NCBI RefSeq assembly: GCF_018614915.1
Contig: NZ_JAGGNU010000001.1
Coordinates: 1 to 53,463 of the forward strand
DNA length: 53,463 nucleotides
Source: Variovorax paradoxus
GTDB lineage: Bacteria > Pseudomonadota > Gammaproteobacteria > Burkholderiales > Burkholderiaceae_C
Reading direction: 5' to 3'
A model generated the notes under the pieces. That model was not told the DNA's origin, did not search any database, and saw nothing but the letters and a program-made list of their open reading frames with translations. Each line of letters begins with the position of its first letter. Within the stretch, counting starts at the first letter, position 1. Positions 1 to 7,068 of the stretch are shown here, in pieces. Made by a program: the position numbers and the translations under genes.

Positions 1-29
1 GGTGAACTTAATCAGCGTTGCCTTAGTTT

Positions 30-536
30 TCAACGAGATACTCTTTGTCCGGTTCTGGTTGTTAGGAGTCCGTAGAACTCAAGCGCGATCTCTCCCCGCC
101 CAGTGCGCTGAACTATTTCCATTTCGTTGCCGTTGGGCCGTAAGCGTATGCTGAGGTGGCCGCCCACCGGTAGCTTCATCTCTACTTCATCGCCCGAGAA
201 CTTGCCTCGCAGAATCGAGACATTCTGGGCGTTGGCTGTGGCCCATGAGTATTGAATGATTGCCTCGTCGCCTTCGATGCGCGCAAAAACGATCTTCATG
301 TCGAACTCTTTGGAGTACCCGAACCAACCATGCCAGTAGCCACACCACCGTGCAATCTTCGCTGGCGTGGAGGGCGGGGGTTTGACAATGCGCAGTGAGA
401 CGAGGCGCGCCTGCCGCGGGCTTGCCGACGGGCCGGCAACTTGTTTGTCGATCCATGGGTGCCAGAGCGCCGTGGTGCACGCCGACAGAAGGCCAACGAG
501 TGCAGAACCAACCACCGTCCGAAATGTCAAAGACAT
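30..536 (-). CDS. Hypothetical lipoprotein
   Basis: Encodes 168 aa starting at the ATG at 534-536. An upstream in-frame ATG exists, but this one has a good Shine-Dalgarno (GAAGAGGAG) and opens directly into a signal peptide with a lipobox (LLSAC, Cys about residue 19). I therefore expect a lipidated, membrane-anchored protein. The rest is soluble, with a WCGYWHGWFGYS segment and alternating beta-like stretches; I do not recognise a family. It stands alone on the minus strand at the window edge, so its operon context is unknown. The start and lipoprotein nature are well supported; the function is not known. Confidence 0.6.
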   Translation of the reverse strand: MSLTFRTVVGSALVGLLSACTTALWHPWIDKQVAGPSASPRQARLVSLRIVKPPPSTPAKIARWCGYWHGWFGYSKEFDMKIVFARIEGDEAIIQYSWATANAQNVSILRGKFSGDEVEMKLPVGGHLSIRLRPNGNEMEIVQRTGRGEIALEFYGLLTTRTGQRVSR

Positions 537-763
537 GGCTCCGCTCCTCTTCCGCTGACTAGGTGGCCAGCCCGAATAGGGCGATCCGTGCCCCACCGGC
601 AAATCGTATATGGGGAAGAGGTGCAGCGCTAGATCAAGTTTCGCCCCTGTGAGGAGGATGCGTGGGGATCCTAGCGGAACAACGGCGAGAGTCGGGAATC
701 CCAATATCTTGATCACGCGAACTGCTTAGATCGGCGCGCCGTATCCAGCATGTTAGAAACAGC

Positions 764-786
764 AAAGCCCGCATAGAGCGGGCTTT
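764..786. terminator. Rho-independent terminator hairpin
   Basis: A 9-bp perfect stem AAAGCCCGC / GCGGGCTTT with a 5-nt loop, followed by T residues on the plus strand and preceded by A residues. It lies 17 bp beyond the stop of the minus-strand gene ending at 803 and could act in both directions. Confidence 0.6.
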
Positions 787-802
787 TTTATGGATGGGGC
801 TT

Positions 803-1093
803 CTACTTCGAGACCGGCTTCGAAGCCTTGGTGCGCTTCGCGAGCCCCACCTTCTTCACGGCAGGTCCCGCTTTCCCGGCAGCTTTCTTGGCGACGGCCG
901 GTGAGCCGTTGCCTTCGAGTACCTTGCGGAACTCCTTCCAGGTAAAGGTCCGTTGGTTCCTCGAATTGGGGGACGACTGCCACTCGACGGAGCCCTTGCT
1001 GAAGATCAGCTTGCCGACGCCGCCGATCTCAATGATGTTGTCAGTATGAGCGACGTCAATTGCCTTGCCGAGTTCAATCGATACTCTTAACAT
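803..1093 (-). CDS. Small protein with a lysine/alanine-rich, histone-H1-like tail
   Basis: Encodes 96 aa from the ATG at 1091-1093. A longer upstream frame exists but has arginine-rich, shadow-like composition. The N-terminal ~60 residues look globular (MLRVSIELGKAIDV, then an IIEIGGVGKLIFSKG segment and an aromatic WKEFRKVL helix). The last ~35 residues are repeats of Lys/Ala/Pro (for example KKAAGKAG), typical of nonspecific nucleic-acid-binding tails. I know no named family for it. A strong hairpin follows the stop, which supports a real transcription unit. A nucleic-acid-associated role is inference from composition only. Confidence 0.5.
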   Translation of the reverse strand: MLRVSIELGKAIDVAHTDNIIEIGGVGKLIFSKGSVEWQSSPNSRNQRTFTWKEFRKVLEGNGSPAVAKKAAGKAGPAVKKVGLAKRTKASKPVSK

Positions 1094-1369
1094 TGCTTGT
1101 TCGTTTTGGTTGATGAAGGGCCGGATAGTAGGTGCGCATCGCGAGCGCTCAGAGGCGGAAATGCATTCCACGCTGCCACTGCGCCCGCGGGAATCCGGCA
1201 ATCCCTCTGCCCCAGCCAGCTTGGCCGATTTTGACTATCTTCCGGGCGAGAACCGCTCAAGAACGCGGCTAGCGGCGCCGGTTTTCCCACACGCCGCTCC
1301 GGAAGATCGCCGGTTATTCACAGCCTTGTCCACGTGACGTCACCTTATCCACCCTCGACGATTGAAGGC

Positions 1370-1600
1370 ATGACGACAACTCGCGACAAAGCAGTGGCAA
1401 AACGTTTCGAGCGACTGAAGCAGAAGTACCGGGGCGGCGACGCGTACTGGCGGCGATATGGGCGGCGTGCGGTGTTCGGGTATCGCACGCCCTGGGCGAA
1501 GCAGTGCTGGGATCAAGCACCAGCACCACATCACCAAGGGCTTCTGGACGTTGGTGTTCACCGTGCTCGGTGCACTGATCCTGAAGGGGCTGCGGGCTGA
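1370..1600 (+). pseudogene. Possible frameshifted small inner-membrane protein
   Basis: The frame from ATG 1370 begins with a plausible basic N-terminus (MTTTRDKAVAKRFERLKQKY) and then turns into unlikely composition after about 1495. In another frame the same stretch (about 1503-1600) reads as HHITKGFWTLVFTVLGALI, a convincing transmembrane helix. The simplest explanation is one small membrane protein broken by a frameshift near 1495-1505. No family is recognised. The stretch from 1601 to 1920 holds no gene I can support. Confidence 0.3.
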
Positions 1601-1920
1601 CGTAGATTGGCGGCGACACGCCGGTGTCGAGGCAGCTGTGGCGCCGACGGCCTGTCGCTGTCCGCTTGGAGCTGGACTACCTGCACCCTTTGACCCTTTG
1701 AGAACGGGCGCGAAGGCGTTGCGGCCAAGCGCCCACGCGAATTGTGAGTCCAAGAACCGGAGCGCCATCGCCGCTCGACTTACGCACTCGCGGAGCAACC
1801 GGTCGCACCCTTCACCGCGCGCATTCCCAGGCGGTCGGCTTGATCTCCGGCCACGCCTTTGGCGCTGTGCAGATGAACTCGTACCCGTCGCGCGGAAACG
1901 GCGGGGGGTCGATGCTCGTG

Positions 1921-2736
1921 CTACCAGCGCACCTGCAGTTGCAGGCCCCAGCTCACCGCTTTCGGGCCTGGGCGGTGCGGCCCTGGCCATCCGCCATGGC
2001 TCCCGGCAAGCGCGGCCGCCGCCGCGGGTCCTGACGGACCGATCGGCCGCATCGGCGCCAGGCTGAGCTGGGTTTCGACACCGAAGATTCGATCGGTCAG
2101 ACCATTGAGCGCGCCCAAAGGGTCGGTGAGGATCAGCGCAACCTTGTCCATGCTGTCGGGTTCGCCCGGCTTAGCCTTGATCGACTCGCGGATGGGTGAG
2201 AACAGGTACTCCCCCACCAGCCAGCCCACCAGGGGCGTGATGACAAGATCCTGGTAGGAGACCGGCTCGAACAAGGCCTCCGCGCCGAACTCGTACACGA
2301 CCGAGAGCAAGGCGGAGTAGCCCAGTGACTGCCAACGGTCCAGGCCTCGTTCACGGGCCCGGATGTAGTACGCCGCACCCCAATAGGGATGGAGCACGTA
2401 GTTGACGAAGTGATTGTCCTTGTCCCAGGCCGGGTTCGTGACGTTGTCGCGCCATTTGCCGTAGCTGGCGTTGTCGCGGTCGAAGCGTGTTATCTCCTCG
2501 GGCAGCGCGTAGAGCACGGCGACAGTCGCGGCCTGGTAACCCACGAAGTACCAAGTGTCGCGCCGCAGGCCTTCCCAGTCTGCGCTTGCGATGGTGGGAG
2601 GCTCGGGCTCGGGCGCGGCCGAGACCGCCACGATCTCATCCCCAGGCTCGGCAGGGGCGCAAGCAACCGGCCTCGCGAGCCATGGCGATAGCGCGAGAAC
2701 GGCAAGAGCGGCGAGAGCGAAGGGGCTTCGCAACAT
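1921..2736 (-). CDS. DUF3943-type membrane-associated protein
   Basis: Encodes 271 aa from the ATG at 2734-2736, which opens straight into a signal peptide (LRSPFALAALAVLALSPWLA, then a cleavage-like ARPVACA). The mature part has aromatic-rich segments such as DTWYFVGYQAATVAVLYALP and VLHPYWGAAYY, then SALLSVVYEFGAEALFEP and a GWLVGEYLFSP segment. This pattern fits DUF3943, a family of unknown function in envelopes of Gram-negative bacteria. It ends in a Gly/Ala/Pro-rich tail with a terminal QLQVRW that could be an outer-membrane-type end. Longer upstream starts add arginine-rich junk. Function unknown; family call moderate. Confidence 0.6.
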   Translation of the reverse strand: MLRSPFALAALAVLALSPWLARPVACAPAEPGDEIVAVSAAPEPEPPTIASADWEGLRRDTWYFVGYQAATVAVLYALPEEITRFDRDNASYGKWRDNVTNPAWDKDNHFVNYVLHPYWGAAYYIRARERGLDRWQSLGYSALLSVVYEFGAEALFEPVSYQDLVITPLVGWLVGEYLFSPIRESIKAKPGEPDSMDKVALILTDPLGALNGLTDRIFGVETQLSLAPMRPIGPSGPAAAAALAGSHGGWPGPHRPGPKAVSWGLQLQVRW

Positions 2737-3258
2737 CCAGGACTTATCGCGCAGTATGGCAGTCGCGCGCCGACCTGGAAAGGCCGGCCCACCAGTCCAG
2801 GTGGAAGAGCGCAACAAGCACTGCCACCTGAGTTCCAGCCGGCCGAGGCTGTGCGCTTCGATCCGCTGCACGACGTACAGCGGCTTGGTGCACCACGTTC
2901 GCGTTCAGGTTGTACGTTGCAGCGGTCTGCGCCGAGCGCCAGCCCAGCTGAGAGCAGTCCTGGCAGCTCAGGCGCGCATGAAAAAGCCCGCTCGCGGCGG
3001 GCTTCTGGAATATGGCCGTGGGCATTTACGCGGCCCACGTTACGGCATGTTCACTTGCAGGAGCCACCTATCGTTTTTCTCGTCGTGGCAGCTCTTGTTC
3101 GACGTGCCGTTGTGAGATCCGGCTTTGCCTGCGCAGGCGTTTTGCCCAGCAACTTGGGCAATGGAAAAGTATTGCACAGCTCGGAGCATCCTTGGATGCT
3201 GCAAGATTGTCTCCCGGCGCAGCAGCGCCCGGAGCATGAACAACGGTAGGGCCTCGAG
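2737..3258. other. Mostly non-coding stretch between DUF3943 gene and ccdB
   Basis: No convincing gene fills these 522 bases. A minus-strand frame at 3040-3243 (67 aa, possibly starting at 3189; Cys- and Asn-rich C-terminus with NACAGKAGSHNG) is followed 36 bp later by a good minus-strand terminator. It could be a small gene or a small RNA, but I cannot choose. A short inverted repeat GCATCC/GGATGC lies near 3187-3200. Confidence 0.4.
2984..3004 (-). terminator. Rho-independent terminator, minus strand
   Basis: An 8-bp stem AAGCCCGC / GCGGGCTT with a 5-nt loop. On the minus strand the stem is followed by a run of T. It uses the same stem sequence as the hairpin at 764-786. Confidence 0.55.
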
Positions 3259-3576
3259 TCAGATCCCGCTGATCACCGCATCGAGTGCGGCCACGAAGTC
3301 ACTCGCCTGAGTCCGCAGGTTGCCCTGCCCGGGGCCCAGATCGGTGACTCGAAAGGGCGCAGCCAGGTGCGGCAACGCAACCAGCGCCAATCCGTTCCAA
3401 CTGATGCGCGGACACAGAGACCGGGGCATCGCAGCCGGCATGTGCGCGCGCAGCGCCAGCGGAATCACGAGACGGGTCTGGAGCTTGTTGAGGATATCGC
3501 TTTGGATGTCCACCATCCACGGGATCTCGCCGCGCTGGGTTTCAGAAGGATTGGCGTAGACGTCAAACTGAGCCAT
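3259..3576 (-). CDS. ccdB: CcdB-family gyrase-poison toxin
   Basis: Encodes 105 aa. The N-terminal FDVYANPS, the WMVDIQSDILNKLQTRLVIPL core and the final ...ISGI match CcdB, which traps DNA gyrase on cleaved DNA when not held by antitoxin. The Trp of the classical F-plasmid C-terminal W-G-I is replaced here by Ser (SGI), as in Vibrio-type CcdB proteins (recalled as ending in ITGI), so activity is plausible but may differ in strength. It starts 12 bp after the antitoxin stop, the usual antitoxin-first order. Its job on a mobile element would be post-segregational maintenance. Confidence 0.85.
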   Translation of the reverse strand: MAQFDVYANPSETQRGEIPWMVDIQSDILNKLQTRLVIPLALRAHMPAAMPRSLCPRISWNGLALVALPHLAAPFRVTDLGPGQGNLRTQASDFVAALDAVISGI

Positions 3577-3588
3577 CGCGCAGAGGCT

Positions 3589-3858
3589 TCACCAGGGGCG
3601 GTACTCTTCGCCAAAAACGCCGACCCGCTCGATGAGACCGTTCTGAGCCGCGATCCATTCGGCATAGGTTTCGTTGAATTCACGCTTGCGCTGGCCAAGC
3701 GTCTTTTTCTGTTCCAACGCTTCAAGCTGGGCGTAACGGGCGGCCGAGACCATCACAACCGCAACACGGTCATTCTTCATGACCTGCACGGGCTCGCGCT
3801 CGGCTTGGCCCATGTAGTAGCCGAACCGGTTCTTGGCGTCAGTGGCACTGATTTGCAT
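3589..3858 (-). CDS. Hybrid Phd/YefM-type antitoxin with CcdA-like C-terminus
   Basis: Encodes 89 aa. Residues 1 to about 50 (MQISATDAKNRFGYYMGQAE, then PVQVMKNDRVAVVMVS) are a Phd/YefM fold, which dimerises and binds operator DNA. The last ~30 residues (FNETYAEWIAAQNG, then LIERVGVFGEEYRPW) resemble the CcdA C-terminal tail that wraps around CcdB rather than a Doc- or RelE-binding tail. Its partner is indeed CcdB-like. It lies immediately upstream of ccdB and probably autoregulates the operon. Recognition of each half is from motif memory, not from alignment. Confidence 0.8.
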   Translation of the reverse strand: MQISATDAKNRFGYYMGQAEREPVQVMKNDRVAVVMVSAARYAQLEALEQKKTLGQRKREFNETYAEWIAAQNGLIERVGVFGEEYRPW

Positions 3859-4422
3859 AGGAATAGGAGCGGGGTCTGTGGATTGTTAGCCATTTTAGCC
3901 ATTCTCCATCCGACTCAGATTGCTTTGTTCTTGCTGCAGAGGCGGGGAGACGCGTGCCGTGGCTGGGTTCCAGGCTGCATGTCGCGCGATGGTGTCATCT
4001 TCAGGAAGATCGTGACGATTGAGAAGAGCCTGGCGCTGCCTGCCTAGGGCAGGACGTTCCCTTCCAGGTTTCGCTTCTCGCTCATCCCCTTCGGGACTGC
4101 TGCGCAGCCTTCCAGGCAACTCAGCGGGGAGCGCACTGCCCAGTGACAGCGAGCGGCGCGCGTCTGCGTGCTGTGGGGTGCGCGAGGCATGCCGCTGCGG
4201 GATCCGCTTGCGAAGCCGCCTCTTCATCGACGCATAGCTCGCACGGTCCGCTGTCCAGGGCTTCGGGCTTCGCCACCGTCCTCACCCGGTCCTCGCTGCG
4301 CTCGGCTGCGGCCTCCGGGCGGTCCCTGGACATCGGCCCTTCCGGCTCGCTCTTCATGCGTCGAGGCGGCTCCGAAAGCAGATCTTCAACCACCGCGGCA
4401 CGCCCCGCAGAAAGGCCCAGCC
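3859..4422. other. Long non-coding upstream region of ardC
   Basis: About 520 bases (3901-4422) without a gene I can support, upstream of an antirestriction gene. It contains short hairpins (for example CTGCC/GGCAG near 4038-4052) and a repeated CCTTCCAGG. Given the predicted oriT direction it lies in the leading region. A structured promoter active on transferred single-stranded DNA is a speculative role. Confidence 0.35.
3886..3900 (-). promoter_or_regulatory. Direct-repeat operator/promoter of the toxin-antitoxin operon
   Basis: On the minus strand this reads GGCTAAAATGGCTAA: two GGCTAA hexamers separated by 3 bp, with a TAAAAT that could be a -10 box, 28 bp upstream of the antitoxin start. 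An autoregulatory site for the Phd-type N-terminus is inferred from position. Confidence 0.35.
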
Positions 4423-5487
4423 ATGCACGCACCTTCTTCCATCGGCAAACGCCATCCGGACACCCTTGCAGCCACGGGCGTTCCCCCCGTACCCCCCGAG
4501 GACTCACCCAAAGCAGCCTCGGTGAACAGCCGGGCATCCATATCGAGGGGCTCGGGCCGCACGGACGTGCGCCAGGTCATCACCGATCGCATCATCGCGA
4601 TGCTCGAGCAGGGTCCTCATGTGTTTCGCGAACGCTGGACGCGGGCGGCCTCGCGCGGCGCACCGCGCAACGGCAAGACCGGCGCCACCTATCGCGGCGC
4701 CAATGTCCTGATCCTCTGGGACGAGGCGATCGAGCAGGGCTACGGCACCAACGTATGGATGACCTACAGGCAGGCGGCGTCGCTGGGTGCGCAGGTGCGG
4801 CGCGGCGAGCGCGCGGTGATGTGCGCCCATTTCGAGCGCAAGGCCCCTCGGTCCGGACGAGCTGCCGCGGAAGAACCGAATGGATCCGACGATGATGACC
4901 CACAGGAGCCGGGCAAAACCCGGACGATGTTGCTGTGCAGGCCGTTCTGGGTGTTCAACGTGGCGCAGATCGATGGGTTGCCCGGCCCGGTGTTCGAGCT
5001 GTGCACGGGCCCGGCGACATACCCGACGGGACCTGTAGAAGGTGCGTTGCGTCTCATGGGCGGCTGCAACCCGACGGTCCGCCATGGCTTCGAACGCGCC
5101 ATGTACCTGCCGGCGCTCGACGAGATCCGCCTGCCCTTGCCCGCGCGCTTCACCAGCGCCGAGGCGTACTGCGCGACATCACTGCACGAGCTGGTTCACT
5201 GGAGCGGGCACCCGAGCCGGCTGAACCGGTCGTTCGGAAAGCGCTTCGGCGACGACGCCTATGCATTCGAGGAACTGGTGGCCGAGCTCGGCTCGGCGTT
5301 CGTGCTCGGCCATTGCGGCCTGTTGGACGCCACCATCGAAGGGCACGCGGCCTATCTGGACAGCTGGTTGCAAGTGCTGCGCAACGACCGCAGTGCGATC
5401 TTCACCGCCGCCCGGCATGCGGGTGAAGCCTTCGAATTCATCCTCGGCAAGGAGATGCGGCAGCCAGAGGAACTGGCGTCCCTGTGA
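4423..5487 (+). CDS. ardC: ArdC-type antirestriction protein (ssDNA-binding + metallopeptidase-like)
   Basis: Encodes 354 aa. ATG 4423 is preceded by AGAAAGG; the longer frame upstream is arginine/proline-rich and lacks a ribosome site. Residues ~46-190 match the ArdC N-terminal ssDNA-binding domain (DVRQVITDRIIAMLEQG, then a TGATYRGANVLILW motif). Residues ~240-350 form the zinc-metallopeptidase-like domain, with HELVHWSGH (His255, Glu256, His259) and a downstream EELVAELGSAF glutamate motif. ArdC proteins shield incoming plasmid DNA from host restriction. An acidic insert (GSDDDDPQEP, ~153-162) interrupts the N-terminal domain. It lies on the side of oriT predicted to enter the recipient first, which fits its role. 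Confidence 0.9.
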   Translation: MHAPSSIGKRHPDTLAATGVPPVPPEDSPKAASVNSRASISRGSGRTDVRQVITDRIIAMLEQGPHVFRERWTRAASRGAPRNGKTGATYRGANVLILWDEAIEQGYGTNVWMTYRQAASLGAQVRRGERAVMCAHFERKAPRSGRAAAEEPNGSDDDDPQEPGKTRTMLLCRPFWVFNVAQIDGLPGPVFELCTGPATYPTGPVEGALRLMGGCNPTVRHGFERAMYLPALDEIRLPLPARFTSAEAYCATSLHELVHWSGHPSRLNRSFGKRFGDDAYAFEELVAELGSAFVLGHCGLLDATIEGHAAYLDSWLQVLRNDRSAIFTAARHAGEAFEFILGKEMRQPEELASL

Positions 5488-5658
5488 TCGCACTCGCGCG
5501 AAGCAGAAGGAGAAAGGAGGCGAAGGGGAGGGTTGTCTCCGGGAGCCCTTGTGGCCGCTCGCTGCGCAAGACCAGACTAGGTTTCCTCGAAAGAAGGAAC
5601 CTCATCCCAGGTCGGCAGGGGCACCGGCATACCCTCGTCTCTGCGGGGCAACCCCGGC

Positions 5659-5674
5659 GTTCGGCATACCGAAC
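5659..5674. repeat. Palindromic repeat copy 1 (GTTCGGCATACCGAAC)
   Basis: A near-perfect 16-bp palindrome 15 bp beyond the stop of the H-NS-like gene. It is one of four copies between 5659 and 6921. The 200 bases between ardC and the H-NS-like gene hold no gene; they also contain an imperfect hairpin near 5579-5602. Confidence 0.7.
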
Positions 5675-5688
5675 CGAGGCCGCCGCGC

Positions 5689-6192
5689 TCAGGTGGTCAG
5701 TTGCTCGACGGGCTGGCCCGCGGCCAAAGCTTCCTTGAGCCAGCGCGGACGCGGGCCCATGCCACTCCATGTGTTGCCGGCCTGGTCGCGGAAGCGGATC
5801 TGGGTCTTGCGCTTGCCTTTGCCGTTGCCTTTGCTCTTGGTGTTGGCGGCCGCCTTTGGCGACGCAGCGCCTGTCGTGAAGTCCTCGAGCGTCTTGCCAG
5901 TGGCCAACGCGTCGCGCAGCCACTGCGGCCGCGGTCCACGGCCACCCCAGGATCGACCCATGCCGTCCGAGTACTTTGTGCTAGAGGACGACGCGGCTGG
6001 TTTCTTGCTTGCCGTTGCCTTGCGGGCGGCGGGTGCCGCGCCCAAGCCCAGCTGATCGGCCGTCAGTCCATAGTGCGCGATGGCGACCTTGATGCGGTCC
6101 ACCACGCCACCGACTTCTTGTGATTTCAGCTTGTCCGCCCTCTTTTGAAGGGCTTCGATCTGCTTTTGAAGTTGCTTGTAACTCTGTGCCAT
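5689..6192 (-). CDS. H-NS-like nucleoid protein with two C-terminal DNA-binding modules
   Basis: Encodes 167 aa from ATG 6190-6192. The earlier in-frame Met lies in a non-conserved leader. Residues 1-30 are a charged coiled coil for oligomerisation (MAQSYKQLQKQIEALQKRAD). Two copies of the H-NS DNA-binding motif follow, at ~74-105 (SWGGRGPRPQWL) and ~134-165 (TWSGMGPRPRWL), separated by a Lys/Gly/Ser linker. Such proteins silence AT-rich or foreign genes, and plasmid-borne copies reduce the cost of carriage. It is divergent from the mobilisation operon across the oriT, so it may also control transfer genes. Family call is firm; targets are inferred. Confidence 0.88.
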   Translation of the reverse strand: MAQSYKQLQKQIEALQKRADKLKSQEVGGVVDRIKVAIAHYGLTADQLGLGAAPAARKATASKKPAASSSSTKYSDGMGRSWGGRGPRPQWLRDALATGKTLEDFTTGAASPKAAANTKSKGNGKGKRKTQIRFRDQAGNTWSGMGPRPRWLKEALAAGQPVEQLTT

Positions 6193-6223
6193 TGCTTGAT
6201 TCGATGGAGTGATGGAACCCTGG

Positions 6224-6251
6224 ACTTTAGTCTCAATTGGTGGAATGGCAA
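6224..6251 (-). promoter_or_regulatory. Candidate sigma-70 promoter of the H-NS-like gene
   Basis: On the minus strand TTGCCA, 16 bp, TAAAGT, located 32 bp upstream of the start codon. No clear Shine-Dalgarno precedes the ATG. Sequence match only. Confidence 0.35.
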
Positions 6252-6354
6252 TTTTTCCACACTCTTGGGAAGCATATGTGTCAGACAAAGTCGGGCCCGG
6301 CTTTGTCTGCAATGGCGGCGCTTGCGTGAAGCGACTGAGGGCGTGACTCGATCC

Positions 6355-6374
6355 GAGTTCGGCATGCCGAACTC
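6355..6374. repeat. Palindromic repeat copy 2 (perfect 20-bp palindrome)
   Basis: GAGTTCGGCATGCCGAACTC is a perfect 20-bp inverted repeat in the divergent region between the H-NS-like gene and mobC. It is the longest member of the four-copy family. Confidence 0.75.
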
Positions 6375-6402
6375 AGGGCGGGAGCGTGGGAGGGCGCTGA
6401 AT

Positions 6403-6418
6403 GTTCGGCGTGCCGAAC
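6403..6418. repeat. Palindromic repeat copy 3 (GTTCGGCGTGCCGAAC)
   Basis: A 16-bp palindrome with one central mismatch, 28 bp after copy 2 and about 25 bp before the predicted nic site. The spacing suggests an operator pair or relaxosome-protein sites. Confidence 0.7.
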
Positions 6419-6439
6419 TCGGAGTCCTTGTTTCGTTTT

Positions 6440-6489
6440 GAGGGCAGGATAGACTGCCGTCAGACATTGTTAACAGCCATGGCGTTGCA
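6440..6489 (-). other. oriT: Predicted origin of transfer (oriT) with IncP-like nic core
   Basis: On the minus strand positions 6452 to 6442 read CTATCCTGCCC, which agrees with the IncP/RP4-type nic region (conserved core YATCCTG followed by a pyrimidine) as I recall it. The predicted cleavage lies between 6445 and 6444. The site is 38 bp upstream of mobC and next to two palindromes, which is where a MOBP relaxase acts. With this polarity the minus strand is transferred with its 5' end running towards lower coordinates, so the H-NS gene and ardC enter first and the relaxase genes last. No long IncP-type inverted repeat is evident beside the nic core. Confidence 0.6.
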
Positions 6490-7068
6490 ATGATGAAGAC
6501 CTCTCGATCGAGCGTGATGGGGACCAGAGTGTCGTCCGATACGAGGGCGCGGTTTGCCGCGCTGGCCGCCCGCCATCAGCTCAGCGAGTCGGGTCTGCTC
6601 GCCCAACTGGTCGACGAAGTGCTGAAGGCCAACAGCCCTGTGGCGCGCGAATCGGGCGAGCAACGGGTCGCGCGTGATTCGACCGTCGACGGTGTTGCAG
6701 AGGATCGCATTACGGTGCGGCTTCGCAGCGGCGATCGAACGTTGGCGGCAGAGCGGGCCGGTGCCCGTGGGATGAAGACCGGCAGCTACCTGGCCATGCT
6801 GATCCACAACCATGTTCGTGGCTCGGCGGTGCTGCCGCCGAACGAGTTGGACCAGATCAAGGCGACCGGTGCGCAACTGGCTGCGCTCGGGCGGCAGCTT
6901 CGAAGGTTCGGCATGCCGAACACCTTTTCGGAGTCATTGGCGTCTGAACTGCGTGATGCGATCGCGCTGGCCCGGCGCGAAATCGAGGCGGCGCGCGAAG
7001 CCACGGCCGCCGTCGTGCGCCGGAACCTGATCAGCTGGGAGACCAGCGGCGAGATGGGCCATGCCTAA
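6490..7068 (+). CDS. mobC: MobC-like relaxosome accessory protein
   Basis: Encodes 192 aa; ATG at 6490 (a second ATG follows directly). Residues ~10-45 look like a ribbon-helix-helix DNA-binding segment (RVSSDTRARFAALAARHQ). The middle part (ITVRLRSGDRTLAAERAGAR, then YLAMLIHNHVRG) and the following long amphipathic helices fit MobC/TraJ-like accessory proteins. These bind oriT, melt DNA at nic and recruit the relaxase. Its 3' end overlaps the relaxase start by 8 bp, indicating translational coupling. The fourth palindrome copy lies inside this gene. Confidence 0.8.
   Translation: MMKTSRSSVMGTRVSSDTRARFAALAARHQLSESGLLAQLVDEVLKANSPVARESGEQRVARDSTVDGVAEDRITVRLRSGDRTLAAERAGARGMKTGSYLAMLIHNHVRGSAVLPPNELDQIKATGAQLAALGRQLRRFGMPNTFSESLASELRDAIALARREIEAAREATAAVVRRNLISWETSGEMGHA
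6906..6921. repeat. Palindromic repeat copy 4, inside mobC
   Basis: GTTCGGCATGCCGAAC, a perfect 16-bp palindrome inside the coding sequence of mobC (it encodes FGMPN). Conservation of the palindrome inside a coding frame suggests it is a functional protein-binding site. Confidence 0.7.
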
